A stretch of 64,000 nucleotides of DNA from positions 181,431,449 through 181,495,448 of the forward strand of contig NC_133122.1 in the NCBI RefSeq assembly GCF_033568475.1. The letters run 5' to 3'. The DNA comes from Henckelia pumila. Its lineage: Eukaryota; Streptophyta; Magnoliopsida; Lamiales; Gesneriaceae. The notes beneath the pieces are model-generated. The model had not been told where the DNA came from. It saw only the letters and a program-made list of their open reading frames with translations, and did not search any database. Shown piece after piece: positions 22,128 to 34,300 of the stretch (positions are counted from its first letter, which is position 1; every line of letters starts with the position of its first letter). The position numbers were made by a program, and so were the translations under genes.

Positions 22128-22547
22128 TTTATTATTAGATGTTATATATAAATATTATATTATTTTTCATTAATTATTTTAATTATGATGTTTTTATTTC
22201 TAAAGTAACGTATGAATAAATTTAAAAGTTTTTTTATTATCTTATCTATAATTTTTAGTTGAGAAAATATGAAAAATGTATGCAAATATAATCAAATTTA
22301 CATATTTAGTATAAGGGAAATTTTGAAAAAAAAAAGAAGTTGATGTCTTCTATCTCTGAGGAGATCAACTATTATATATAGTATTGTTAAAGACATGAAA
22401 TTACTCTTGTTGCAGAAAAAATAGAAATTAAAATTTGGAAAAATTAAAAATCAAATTTCATTTTCATTTTATTTTTATCTTAAAAATAGGTATATCATGT
22501 GGTTGAAGTGATTCTATTGGATAAAGAATTGACTGTTGGGTTTTATT
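22128..22547. other. AT-rich intergenic, no recognised feature
   Basis: Very AT-rich DNA without gene or repeat ends that I can recognise. Confidence 0.5.
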
Positions 22548-22735
22548 TAGGGATGGGATAGGGTCGAGACCCATCCTGTAAATCTCCTACCCACTTCCCG
22601 TCCCGATAAGAATTGAAATTTTTTTTTCCCGATCCCGTACCCGAAAAGTGTCAGGACCCGAATGTTCGGGATCCCGAACATTCGGGATCCCGTCGGGTCG
22701 GGAAGCTATATTCCGAATAAAAAAAATTTCTTAAT
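22548..22735. mobile_element. Isolated end of the outer-hAT family
   Basis: Starts TAGGGATGGGATAGGGTC. It aligns over about 175 bp, in reverse orientation, with the right end of the element that closes at 12905, including the shared GTTCGGGATCCCGTCGGGTC block. No second terminus was found downstream, so this is a fragment or a copy with a decayed far end. Confidence 0.6.
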
Positions 22736-23289
22736 TTTTGGAGACTTCCAAATAAATTTTTAGTACATTACAAATAAATTAAAACAACTTCTCAGTTCAT
22801 AATAATTATAAACTAAATATCTTAGTACATTACAAATAAACTAGACATAATTTCTTTGTTAATCCAATCAAATTCAGAACAAAAAATAATATATCAAGTC
22901 ATTGTATCATTAATAATAAAACCATTACATCAACGAGCTTTCTTCCACCATGAAACCATTTGAGCTTAACACTTGAGGATGATGCATTACTTTTCCTTGT
23001 GCATGAGGGTACCTACAAACAACAAATATCATGTAATAATAATCTTTAACAAGATTAAAATTTACAAATATATACTTGCATCAGAATATGAAATATGAAC
23101 ATAAATGACTAAAATAAATAGATGCACTTAGGTAGTATCCAGAAACACAGGTGTGTTAATTACACTAGACTATTCCACCTTATGGAGTTTGTTCTGCTTA
23201 CTTCCACAAAAACAGAGGCTTAAACAATTTGCAACCATTTAAACAATTTTAAGCACCAATAATGCACTGTCAATGAAAGGAATATTATT
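22736..23289. other. AT-rich intergenic, no recognised feature
   Basis: Could be the interior of the hAT copy that starts at 22548. No coding potential seen. Confidence 0.4.
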
Positions 23290-24740
23290 CCTTGAATATT
23301 TCGGCCCTTAATATATATAATATTATAAGATTTTGCTTTCTAGACATGTTCAAATATTTGGTAAATATCTGGTGTATATCTCGAATATCTTAAGATATAT
23401 ATTTCTCATGCTAAAATCTTGTCTTGATAAGGTAATTATTAGGTATAATATTATTCGATATTATCAAGATATGATTTGCAAGATTTGATAGAGTTTTATT
23501 CCTACTTAAACATGTTTCCTTATTCATGTAGGACTCTATCTAAGGAAACCTTCAAAGACTTTGATGCTAATCTATAAAGGGAGGTTTTCACGCACAAGAG
23601 AAACAACGCTTCAGACGTACAAACCGCTGCATAACTATTGAATAATTCCATCGGTGAATTTGAAGAATTTTGAAGTGAGGTTTGCAACCTTTGTTGTTGC
23701 TTGTCCCCGTGTTGCCGTTCGTGTTGAAGACATCAGAGACAACACGAAATTATATTTGAGGATATATTAGCGATCACGACTGAGAGAGCTCCGTTTGGAT
23801 GTAAGTTTTTCTTAATTATTTGAAGTTTGATTTTTTGAAGTTGTTAAAATCGAACGATATTTGGAGACGTTGTTCTTGAGCTACTTGGTAGCGTTTATTC
23901 TCTGTCGGATCGAAAAAAGAACGTCGTTCGGATTTTTTTTGACTTTTCGTATGATTTTCGAAAACGAAGCTTGAGATTTGATGGATTTGAGTTGTTTTGA
24001 TGATATTGGAATTGTTATGAGTTGAATGAGTTATTGTAATGCTGTCTGCGTTTCCAGTTGATCGATTATAACCGTTATGCCGCCGGTTTGAGTTTGGGAT
24101 TTTCGATCGATTGTATTGTTGAAAAGTATTCGAATTGAGTCGTTGAATGATATTGATTCGTTTTCATCTCCGTACAGATTGGTTTGAAGGCCGATAGCTT
24201 GGAATTAAAGAGTTTGAATCTCGAGAGATTGAAGACGGTATAGTATTGTACTTCTTGACTATTTGATTTGAATTCGAATAACTTTTGAATTGAATTATCT
24301 TTTTATTGTTCAGGATTGGAATTTTCAATCAAATAGAGGTATAAGACGACATTGGATGGAATATGACGATTAACTCGAATCCGGATTGATTCGAGTGTCC
24401 TAGAGAAATCACATACTTGCATGTCTATGTGAATTAATTGAATTATATGATTAAATGGTTTAGTTTTCATATGCATTCATATTGAGACAAACATTTCGTT
24501 TCATTTGAATTAGACGATCTGGGGATTATAGTCGAGTGGCACTGGTAGGCGAATTACTACAGTGGCCGATCAACTCTCTATTGAATGCCTCAGAGTCTGG
24601 AGGATTGAAGTACACATCGTCCACCTCGAAAGGGGAAGTCGGTGTGATTGTTGTGATATTTCATCCTCGGGATCCCAACCAAAGAATCGAGGAACCGATT
24701 TACCTTTTGATTATCCGGATTGATAATCTAGTTTTTTAAA
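23290..24740 (+). mobile_element. LTR-like retroelement remnant
   Basis: A promoter-like block (CTATAAAGGG at about 23572) is followed by a long non-coding stretch with the wording of chromovirus LTR/leader regions, for example GACGATCTGGGGATTATAG near 24512 and ACATCGTCCACCTCGAAAGG near 24615. No LTR pair, primer site or coding domain could be set. The frame 24536-24739 lies in this sequence and is not a gene. A broken remnant, assigned on general resemblance only. Confidence 0.35.
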
Positions 24741-24744
24741 TTGT

Positions 24745-24749
24745 CTATA

Positions 24750-24782
<33 letters not shown>

Positions 24783-24784
24783 TA
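24745..24784. repeat. (TA)n microsatellite
   Basis: About 20 TA units with one CA interruption, at the border between LTR-like and Helitron-like sequence. Confidence 0.9.
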
Positions 24785-24849
24785 CTTATGTTTTCGTACA
24801 TATCATAAGTTATGCTAAATATTTTTTATAATTCAGTTTACAATTTCAA

Positions 24850-25437
24850 AAAAAATTCCCAAGGAAATCAAAGATTTGGTTGATAGCAAAGTTATGTTTA
24901 AAGTACAAGTACGATCCAATCAGATTTATGGATTCTTTGGCACATATACCGTAATGAAATTGCGTAAAAATTTTAAAAGACAATCTTATCTGGAAAATTT
25001 TAAAGTTTATTCACAACACAATCATTTTTATTTAGAGTTTCAATACATTGAAGCAGAGAATAAACACAACCCAACGTCTACCAGATTTACACAACCCAAC
25101 CATATTTGCACAACTCAAGTATCAAGGGTCAATCTTTATCTCATGTCGGACTTCTTTTGAAAAAACCTTTTTTTAGTCATTGTCAGTTGTATGTCAATGT
25201 ATCCAGAGTTATAAATCCTAAAGGTCTAATTTTTTATATGTGATAGTGATAGTAACAACAAAAATTCAACGACCAATGTTGTATTTAAGGAGGTTTTTCA
25301 GAATATGCGAAATAAAAATTTGTTTGTTGATTGTATGATTTATAATGTTTTTATTTGTATTTTAAATATCTATAAAACTTTGCATGGTATTTATTTTTAA
25401 TAATATCATCCCGTGCATCGCACGGGTAAAATACTAA
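24850..25437 (+). mobile_element. Helitron 3' end with an RPA1-like fragment
   Basis: The 3' terminus has a hairpin, CCCGTGC-ATC-GCACGGG (25410-25426), then eight bases later CTAA (25434-25437) followed by T. This is the CTRR end of Helitrons, which insert between A and T. About 400-550 bp upstream a frame (about 24859-25160) encodes 'IPKEIKDLVDSKVMFKVQV', a match to the C-terminal OB fold of replication protein A large subunit. RPA-like genes are carried by autonomous plant Helitrons. An acceptor-like TTCAG precedes it. No 5' TC end, Rep motif or helicase was found, so only the 3' end is preserved or the rest was replaced by LTR sequence. Confidence 0.65.
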
Positions 25438-26025
25438 TATATTATAAAAAAGAGTGTTATTTTTTTTGAACAAAAAAAAAGTGTTATTTACACTTAAAAA
25501 AATATTGATCACACTCCACCTTCTATATGCAATTTATAATTAGACAAATTTGTCCTTAAACAAAATTTTCTTATATTTTAAAATTTTTGATTTACTTTAA
25601 AAAAAACTCAAATACAATTTTGTATATCGAGAACTAAAATTAAATATTTTAAAAAGCTATCAAAATTTTTTATCCTACCTAAATAAAATATAGAATATCA
25701 AAAACAATATTTTAATCTAAAAATGTGATATTATACATATTTTAGATCAAATTTTAATATGACACAAAATATTGATAAAAATTAAACTCATAAAAAATGT
25801 AAGATATTGGGATATAAAACATTTTAATTTATCAAAAACTTATTAAAATTTAAAACTTAGAAAAATAAAAATTATGTTACAATTTGTGATTAAAAATAAT
25901 ATTGTATTTATATTATTTATATAATATTTAATTAATCTATCAAGTGAGTATCAACGTTATATTTATAACATATTTATTATTTTAACTCTATAAATTTTAT
26001 GTAAATAAATAATAAATATTATATT

Positions 26026-26030
<5 letters not shown>

Positions 26031-26080
<50 letters not shown>
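26031..26080. repeat. (AT)25 microsatellite
   Basis: Perfect AT repeat inside the non-autonomous MULE. Confidence 0.95.
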
Positions 26081-26083
<3 letters not shown>

Positions 26084-26375
26084 AATTTTTTTTAATGAAG
26101 AGTGTTATTTGAAAAATATTTCAACGATAAATTTTATCAAGGTATATTATTTTAAATTTTTATTAGCAATATATCATTTATAAGATATTATGATTGAATA
26201 ACATTTTTAAAATTGTCAATTGAATACCATATTAAAACATCAGAATCTAAGCAACATTAATTGTTTCAAACAATTGTAAATAAATAAAATAATACGTTAA
26301 TTAAAATTAAAAAAAACAATAAGTAGTTAAGTGAATCATACTTCGAATTTTTGTCTTGAGTTTTTATTTCTTTAA

Positions 26376-27130
26376 GGCTGCGTTTACTTTAAATGATTGG
26401 ATTGTATAGATAAACTATACCGTGATTATTAAAGTAATTAAATATGATTTAGAATAATGATTGATAAATAATCATATGTTTACTTTAATTGATTATGATT
26501 AGGAATGATATTAAAATTAAATTATGATTCCAAATTTATCCATTTGATAATTATAGTTGGAATTTTTTTTTTACATTTTTATATTATATATATTTAATTT
26601 TTTAAAAATAATTTATGATTAAAATATTTGATAATGTTCCTTAATTTTTTTAAAATAATTATTTTAATTCAAAATAAATACATATATAATTTTTTTAAAG
26701 TGCTTAATGTTTTAATTATATAATATACATTATCACAAATATAAGATATATTTATATTTAGTAATAATTATTTAAAACTTTTATATTAATTGTGTTATTG
26801 TTTTATTTTTTTTCTAATTTTTATAAAAATTAAAATTTCACGTGAATATTTCTTTTCATATTTCAAGAATTATAAATGTAAATATTTTAATGTGGCAAAA
26901 TGTTAATGTAAATTACAAATAGGCTTTTATAAATGATAGGTGAAAATGATAATTATGGTAGCTTGAGTTAAATTATATGGATGAATAAACAATCACACCT
27001 ATTAAAAGAGATTAAAAATTATTCTCTAATAATATTTATAACGAGCTCATGTATTTATTATTATTGGTAAAATTTCTAGTAAACACTTCATAGAGTATGA
27101 TAATTAATCAATCCAACTCTAAACGCACCC
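26376..27130. mobile_element. Tourist-like (PIF/Harbinger) element nested in the MULE
   Basis: The left end GGCTGCGTTTA and the right end TAAACGCACCC are inverted copies. They are flanked on both sides by TAA (26373-26375 and 27131-27133), the 3-bp target of PIF/Harbinger elements. The 755-bp interior is AT-rich and non-coding. Confidence 0.65.
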
Positions 27131-27331
27131 TAAGGATACAAATTACACGATAATTTTGAGTGATTAATATTTTAGGTAACTTAGTTTAGAAATTAAGACT
27201 ATTGATTAATTTACTAAAAATAAGAACAATCAAATTTATAAGGGTACAATTGTCAACTAATGTAAAAAATAAAAAAATGGAGTCCATTTAACAAAAAAAA
27301 GGAGTGTGAATAACACTCTCCATTATAAAAA

Positions 27332-27650
27332 TAAAAAAAATTTATTTTTTTAAAATCAATATAGATTTATTTTTACACTTTTATCAATAAAAATTATAAT
27401 TGGAAAAATAAAATGGCATTTATTTGAATTTATTAAAAATAAATGAACTTAAAAAATCTTATTAAATGATAAAATTAGTTTTTTAGTTGGATCATATATC
27501 AATTAATCAATTTTTAATAATTCAAATATTAATTTGACATTTTATCAATAATTTGATTATCAAAATAAATTTTAATGGTTTTAGCCGGGTTACATTTGCA
27601 AAATTGCAATTGACTTCAAAAATTCACAGAACAATACAGCAGTGGGCGTG
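27332..27650. other. Former upstream region of the J-protein gene, no gene
   Basis: AT-rich DNA ending in a 21-base stretch (27630-27650) that recurs exactly at 41651-41671 in the leader of the J-domain gene. A nearby CAATTGACT (27607-27615) is shared with 41642-41650. Confidence 0.6.
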
Positions 27651-28387
27651 TGTTAGACCCTTGAAGTTGGCTCGCTTTCATGGCACGAATGCGGAGTGTC
27701 ATGATGCTAAGTGTTGATGCCTAGCACTTAGTTATGTTGGTGCATAACTTAGGCATAGTCGGGTTGGCTAAGCATATAAATAAGTTGGCACATTGCGGGA
27801 ATGTGTTTGGTGCATTGAAGTATTGGCAGCATTGAGTTTGGTTGGGTGGACTAATCTAAATTCGAGTTGGACTGATGTTGGACAGTTAAGGGGGCGTTTT
27901 GGATTATGTGAAGCAGTTACAAGGAAGTTTTGGACACTTGGAGCCTGCACAAACAAGTGGCAATCAGATGACATGCATGCATGTAGCAGTTGCACTTGGC
28001 TTCACACACTCGCGACACATGTCCTAGGCAGTTACTTGGATTGTTGGCTGTCATTTCTGATGCATTTCGAGTTTATATGTTTGTCATGAGTTGCACAAGG
28101 CACATACACGAGTTGTAGCCTTTTTGTGTGCAAGCCATTGACATTTTGTATCCTTGTATTGTGAACTATTGTGTTAGTGCAAGGTTGGGCAGTTTTGCCT
28201 GTAATCTCTTGTGTCTTTGACATTGTTGTTGCATGCTTGGCTTTGTGTGAGTTATATACAGAAAATATAATCAAACACAAGTGCAAAACGTGAGAGAGGG
28301 TGATAGGCTTGAGTGCGTGCAAGTCTACCCGCACAAGGGTTGAGAAAAGTTTGCGATATTCCGCTGCATCGCATAGCCCATGTGACA
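27651..28387 (+). repeat. 5' LTR of the outer chromovirus
   Basis: 737 bp, TG...CA. Contains CATATAAATAAG near 27770 as a possible TATA box. The primer binding site lies two bases after its end. Confidence 0.93.
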
Positions 28388-29907
28388 GTTGGTATCAGAG
28401 ATAGGTTTGGCGTTTTGGTGCATTTTGTTGCTCGTGATTGTTGCAAATTCGAAGTATGGCAGAAAATTCGAACGCTGCAAATATGCGTGATCGCATACTC
28501 GAGTTGGATACAAGGCTGAGACGGATTGAAAGTTTGATCGGTGCACCGGAGGAACCATCTGATGCACTATTCATTCAAATCGAGGGTTTGAATCAAACGA
28601 ATCAAACAATGCAAATGTCAGTCGCTGATCTATCTGAATTTGTGGAAAGAAGGATCGTGACTTCCGCAGAGGATGTCGAGTCCAGATTGGATACATTTGA
28701 TGTGGATTTGAACTTGTTGAAGAAAGCTGTTGGAACAGGGTCCGGTGGAAGTTCAATTTCTACATCAAATTTCAAAGTTCCTGAACCGAAATCATTTTCT
28801 GGAACACGCAGTGCCAAGGAACTCGAAAATTTCTTGTGGGACATGGAAACTTATTTCGGTGCGGCCAAAATTCTGGAGGGGGAAAAAGTTTCTATAACGA
28901 GTATGTATTTGAGTGGCGATGCTAAAATTTGGTGGAGAGCTCGCTTATTAGTTGATGCAAGTGCCAACAGAGATAAGATTAGCACTTGGGATAGTCTGAA
29001 AAAGGAATTGAAAGATCAGTTTCTTCCTTGCAATACTTCGTGGCTTGCAAGGGAATCACTTCGAAAGTTGAAGCATACGGGAACAACCAGGGATTATGTG
29101 AAGGAATTCAGTTCATTGATGTTGGATGTAAGGGAGATGTCGGAGGAAGATAAGCTCTTCAATTTCCTTGCAGGAATGCAGCCTTGGGCCCAAGTCGAAC
29201 TTAGAAGGCAAGGGGTCAAGGATTTGCCTTCCGCCATTGCTGCTGCAGATCGGTTGGTTGATTATAAAGCCATTGGATCTAGTGATGCTGCTGGTCCTAA
29301 ACGAGGTGACGGGAAGGACAAAGGAAAAGCTAAGTTTGTCAAATCTGACAAATTTAGGAAAAAGAAATACAAGAAAGATGGTGAAAGCAGTACAAAGGAG
29401 ACAAGGGAAACAACCTTCTTTGATAAGACAAAGCGTGGTTGCTTTATATGCAATGGTGATCATCGGATGAGGGACTGTCCAAAAAGGGAGAAATTATCTG
29501 CATTGGTTGCCGAGGAGGAATTTAGGCAGAATAATGAAGGACCTTAATTGGTGAATCCTTTACAATGGTTGGGTGCCCTTCATGCGGACAAGAGTTGCCT
29601 ATCTAAAGGCTTGATGTATGTGAAAGCCTTCATCAATGGCAAGGAAGTGATGGCCATGGTAGATACGGGTGCAACTCATAACTTTGTTGCTGAACGTGAG
29701 GTAGCAAACTTGGGATTGAAGTTAACCCAACATACCAGTCAGATTAAAGCGGTGAATTCTGAGGCCAAGCCTATCAAAGGCGTGACCAATGTTGATTTGA
29801 AAGTTGGAAGTTGGTCGGGACAGTGTGGTTTGATGGTTGTTCCACTTGATGATTTTGATGTCATTCTTGGTAATGAGTTCTTGGTTGCGGCTCAAGTTGC
29901 TGTGATT

Positions 29908-31367
29908 TGTAGTGACCCTGCATGGTATCACCTACTAACTGGCAACTAATAGCATGCATTAATCTTAATATAGCAAAATAACTTAACAGAGTAAAACATG
30001 CGGAAACAAAACCATGATTTACATATCAGCTTAGTAACATAATTCAGGCTTAAATCTGTAGTGATACAATCAAATCGAAAACTTAAACAGTAAACATTAT
30101 ACAGCTATATCGAATCCTGCTGTATAATAAAATCTTCAAGGCTCCTGCTCCCTAGTCCTGCCTTGAACTACCAGCTCCGTCCATCCTGCGACCTGCCCCA
30201 TGGAATAGGGTGTCCAAGATAACAACTAGGACGTGAGCGCTAACGCCCAGTACATAAACATGAGTAAACATATGTATATAATGCATGCAACATGATGACT
30301 GGTACAGGGTCATCTGAAAAGTCATGCTCAGAACCGGTGCCACATGAGTGCTGCCACCGCACAGATCAACCTCTGGGTGCAACCACACTCGTCTAGTACA
30401 CTAGAGTAGACAGACATAAATGCCCCCGCCGTCGCGGTACTCTCATTGACAGACTATCGAGTATAGAGCTGAGCGGCTCTATAATCAGGTATAACAAGGT
30501 ATAGGCTCAACGTGTATATGCACATGACATATGAGTATAGAAAATGGTAAATCATACATCATGCCATATAATAATGCCAAATAAATTCAACATATAAACA
30601 TGTATACCCGCTGGAAATCTCAGTCAATGTGTACGTACCTCTAGGCTAATTCAAGTATAATAGGATCCTAGGTTCCAAGCCTATATTCAAAAGTTCACTG
30701 TATCACTACATAAATTCTATAAGCCTTAACTAAGCTAATAAGTACTCCCAAAACTTAAATAGGTTCCCGGACCATACCTTAGTCCGTAGATAGCCCTTTG
30801 GAGTCGCTAGTCCCGGATGACTATAACCACTCCTTGGTTATTCCAGAACCTCTATTATAACCGATAGAGCCCTCAAGTATATAACTCACACTATATAACT
30901 GAAGAAAGAAACTCGGGAATTCGTAATTGAAAATGAATCTGCGAAGCCCTATTTATAGGCGAAATTCCCGGCCAGGATCGGAACTTCCGATTTCAGGATC
31001 GGAGCTTCCGATCCAGCTCATTGCATGCATGTGTGACACGTCGGGATCGGAACTTCCGATCGGACGATCGGAGCTTCCAATCTGCTCTACGTTCAACACT
31101 TGTCAAAACTCGTGGCTGAGTCATCGAGCATTGCTGGCAGCTGGAGATCGGAACTTCTGTTCTAGGATCGGAGCTTTCGATCTCTGTGCTTCCGATGAGG
31201 TTCCAAAGTGGCTAGGATCGGAGCTTCCGATCTGAGTTCGGAGCTTCCGATCCGGCCTAAATTCAAAAGCCCATATTCTCTTCCAAAGTTCAATAACACT
31301 CCGAAATTACTAACCCTTAATCATGTTTAACATATTATTATCTTAAAATAGAATCTGGGTTACTACA
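29908..31367 (-). repeat. 3' LTR of the nested chromovirus
   Basis: 1460 bp, the pair of 36047-37506. Contains the block of GATCGGARCTTCCGAT repeats at 30970-31255. Minus-strand GCCTATAAATAGG at about 30948-30960 is a likely TATA box. Confidence 0.93.
30970..31255. repeat. GATCGGARCTTCCGAT repeats in the 3' LTR
   Basis: About eight spaced copies of a 16-bp near-palindrome, several with a changed base. The same block is cleaner in the other LTR (37108-37395). It lies upstream of the LTR TATA box on the minus strand, as an enhancer would. Confidence 0.85.
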
Positions 31368-34300
31368 TTCTCCCCACCTTTAGATATTTCGTCCGCGAAA
31401 TAACATCTAAAGACAAAATCAAGATAACAATATGAAACATCAAACCATGTTTTATTACAACAACTGTAATTACATCTTACATGGTAAATCAAAAGTACAA
31501 AGCAAACAACTCAGGATATTTCGCTTGCATACGACTCTCAGTTTCCCAAGTTGCTTCTTCAACGCCTCGGCGCTACCACTGTACCATCACAAGTGGTATA
31601 GTCTTGTTCCGAAGAACTTTCTCCTTTCTATCTAGGATACAGATTGGTCGTTCAACAAAAGACAGATCTGGCTCTAGCTGAATATCAGTAGACTGAATCA
31701 CATGAGATTCATCAGCTATATACTGTCGAAGCAACGACACATGAAAAACATTATGTATACTGGAAAGATTTGGCGGTAACGCCAGACGATATGCAACATC
31801 TCCGATCTTCTCCAGTATCTGGAAAGGCCCAATGAAACGAGGAGATAACTTGCCTTTCACACCGAATCTCATCACCTTTCTGAAAGGTGATACTCGGAGA
31901 AACACATATTTACCAGGCTCAAACTGAAGTGGCCTGCGACGAATATTAGCATAACTGGCTTGTCTATCTTGAGCAACTTTGATCCTATGCTTGATCAAAT
32001 CTACCTTGTCTACAATCTGCTGCACCAATTCAGGACCCTCGACTTGTCGTTCCCCGACTTCATCCCAGAATAACGGAGTACGACACCGTCGACCGTACAA
32101 TGCCTCGAAAGGTGCCATATTGATACTACGATGATAACTGTTATTGTAGGCAAATTCGATCAAAGGTAACTGATCCTGCCAAGATAAGCCAAAGTCCATG
32201 ACAGAAGAACGTAGCATATCCTCCAAAGTACGAATCGTCCGCTCTGACTGTCCGTCAGTCTCCGGATGATATGCAGTGCTTAAACTCAGAGTGGTACCCA
32301 ACGCCTCCTGAAAACTACCCCAAAAACGTGAGGTAAATCGCGGGTCTCTATCACTGACTATGCTCACTGGAATCCCATGCAATCGCACTATCTCCTGGAT
32401 GTATAAACGTGTCATGCGATCATAAGAATACTCTCGGTTATAAGGAATAAAGTGTGCTGATTTCGTCAAACGGTCAACAACGACCCAAATAGCATCACAC
32501 TGACGTGAAGTCATAGGTAAGTGGGTAACAAAGTCCATAGTCACGTGCTCCCACTTCCATTCAGGAATCTCAAGTTCTTGCAGTAATCCACCTGGTCGTC
32601 GGTGTTCAGCCTTGACCTGTTGATAAACCAAACATCTCGAAACAAATTGATACACACTTCTCTTCATCCCTTTCCACCAGAATCTAGTTTGCAAGTCCTT
32701 ATACATTTTTATGCTTCCAGGATGAACTGATAATCGACTCCTGTGAGCTTGAGAAAGAATATCGTTCCTGTGCTCCGCAACATTAGGTACAACCACTCGA
32801 TTAGATAAGCACAATAAACCATCTGCCTGAAAATGAAATCCAGATGTATTAACTCCATTGGCTAGACGTGCCAAATGCTGAGTCTTAACATCAGATATCT
32901 GAGCATCTCTGATCCGAGAATACAATGCTGGCTCAGACAAAATAGTATACAACCGAATCTCATTTCTTGTGCTTGAGCGTAAAACTCAAAGAACAGCACT
33001 CTTGTATCATATGAGATACTTCACTAGTCTGAAGTGCAGAAAGTCTCACCTGCCGACTCAAGGCATCAGCAGTAAGATTAACAGAACCTGGATGATATTT
33101 GATTTCACAATCATAATCTTTCAGAAGATCCATCCAGCGTCTCTGTCGCATATTCAACTCCGCCTGAGTGAATAAATACTTCAAACTCTTGTGATCCGTG
33201 AATATCTCAAATTTCTCGCCATAAAGATAATGCCTCCAAATCTTGAGCGCAAATACAATGGCGGCTAACTCGAGATCATGTACTGGATAATTATTCTCAT
33301 GTGTCTTCAACTGTCGAGAAGCATAGACAATAACATGTACATGCTGTGTCAGAACACATCCTAAACCCTGACCAGAGGCATCAGTATAGACAACATAACC
33401 TCCTGATCCAGAAGGTAGAGCTAGCACAGGTGCAGTAGTAAGACGTCTACGCAGCTCGTGAAATGACTTCTCACAATCTGAGGACCATATGAAGGAAACA
33501 TCTTTCCGTGTAAGCTGTGTCAAAGGCCTTGCCAACTGTGCAAAATTCTCGATGAACCGACGGTAATATCCAGCTAGATCCAAGAAACTACGAATCTCAG
33601 CAACCGTCGTCGGACGAGACCAGTTCAGCACTGCCTCTATCTTACTAGGATCAACAGATATCCCTTCATTAGAAATCACATGACCGAGAAACACTACCCG
33701 ATCAAGCCAGAATTCACACTTGCTCAATTTCGCATACAACTGCTTATCTCGTAACGTCTGCAACACAATCCTCAGATGCTATGCATGCTCATCCTTGTCA
33801 TGAGAATAGACAAGAATATCATCAATGAAGACAATGACAAATCTATCCAGATATTCTCGAAATACCTGATTCATCAGATTCATAAAGACTGCCGGTGCAT
33901 TCGTCAAACCAAATGGCATCACCATAAATTCATAGTGCCCGTATCTGGTTCTGAAAGCAGTTGTAGAAATATCTGAGTCTCGTACCCGCATCTGGTGGTA
34001 TCCAGATCTCAGATCTATCTTCGAGTAAACAGAAGTACCCTGTAATTGATCAAATAGATCATCAATCCGCGGCAAAGGATACTTATTCTTTATGGTGACA
34101 CGATTCAACTGCCTGTAATCAATACATAATCGCATCGGTCCATCCTTCTTCTTGACAAATAAAACAGGTGCTCCCCACGGAGAAACACTCGGACGAATAT
34201 ATCCCTTATCAAGCAAATCCTGTAATTGCTGTTTCAATTCTCTCATCTCTGACGGTGCCAGACGATAAGGTGCTCGGGATATAGGCGTAGTTCCTGGTAC

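Larger units (their letters stand above)
25451..27321. mobile_element. Non-autonomous MULE, 1871 bp
   Basis: Ends AGAGTGTTATT... and ...AATAACACTCTCC form a diverged inverted repeat of roughly 80-100 bp; ATCACACTCC near 25510 matches TGGACTCC on the other arm. The flanks are identical 10-base copies of ATTATAAAAA (25441-25450 and 27322-27331), as Mutator-type transposases leave. The interior is AT-rich and non-coding, with an (AT)25 run and a nested Tourist-like element. The left inverted end seems to contain a small duplication (GAGTGTTATT twice, 25452 and 25480). Confidence 0.75.

Noticed and set aside
27793-28567. Several overlapping short frames on both strands
   Set aside because: They lie in the 5' LTR and leader of the outer chromovirus; the same frames recur in the 3' LTR at 40.7-41.4 kb.
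30927-31235. Open frame with repeated GSELPI (also 37066-37374)
   Set aside because: It is the translation of the 16-bp LTR repeat, present equally in both LTRs, not a protein gene.
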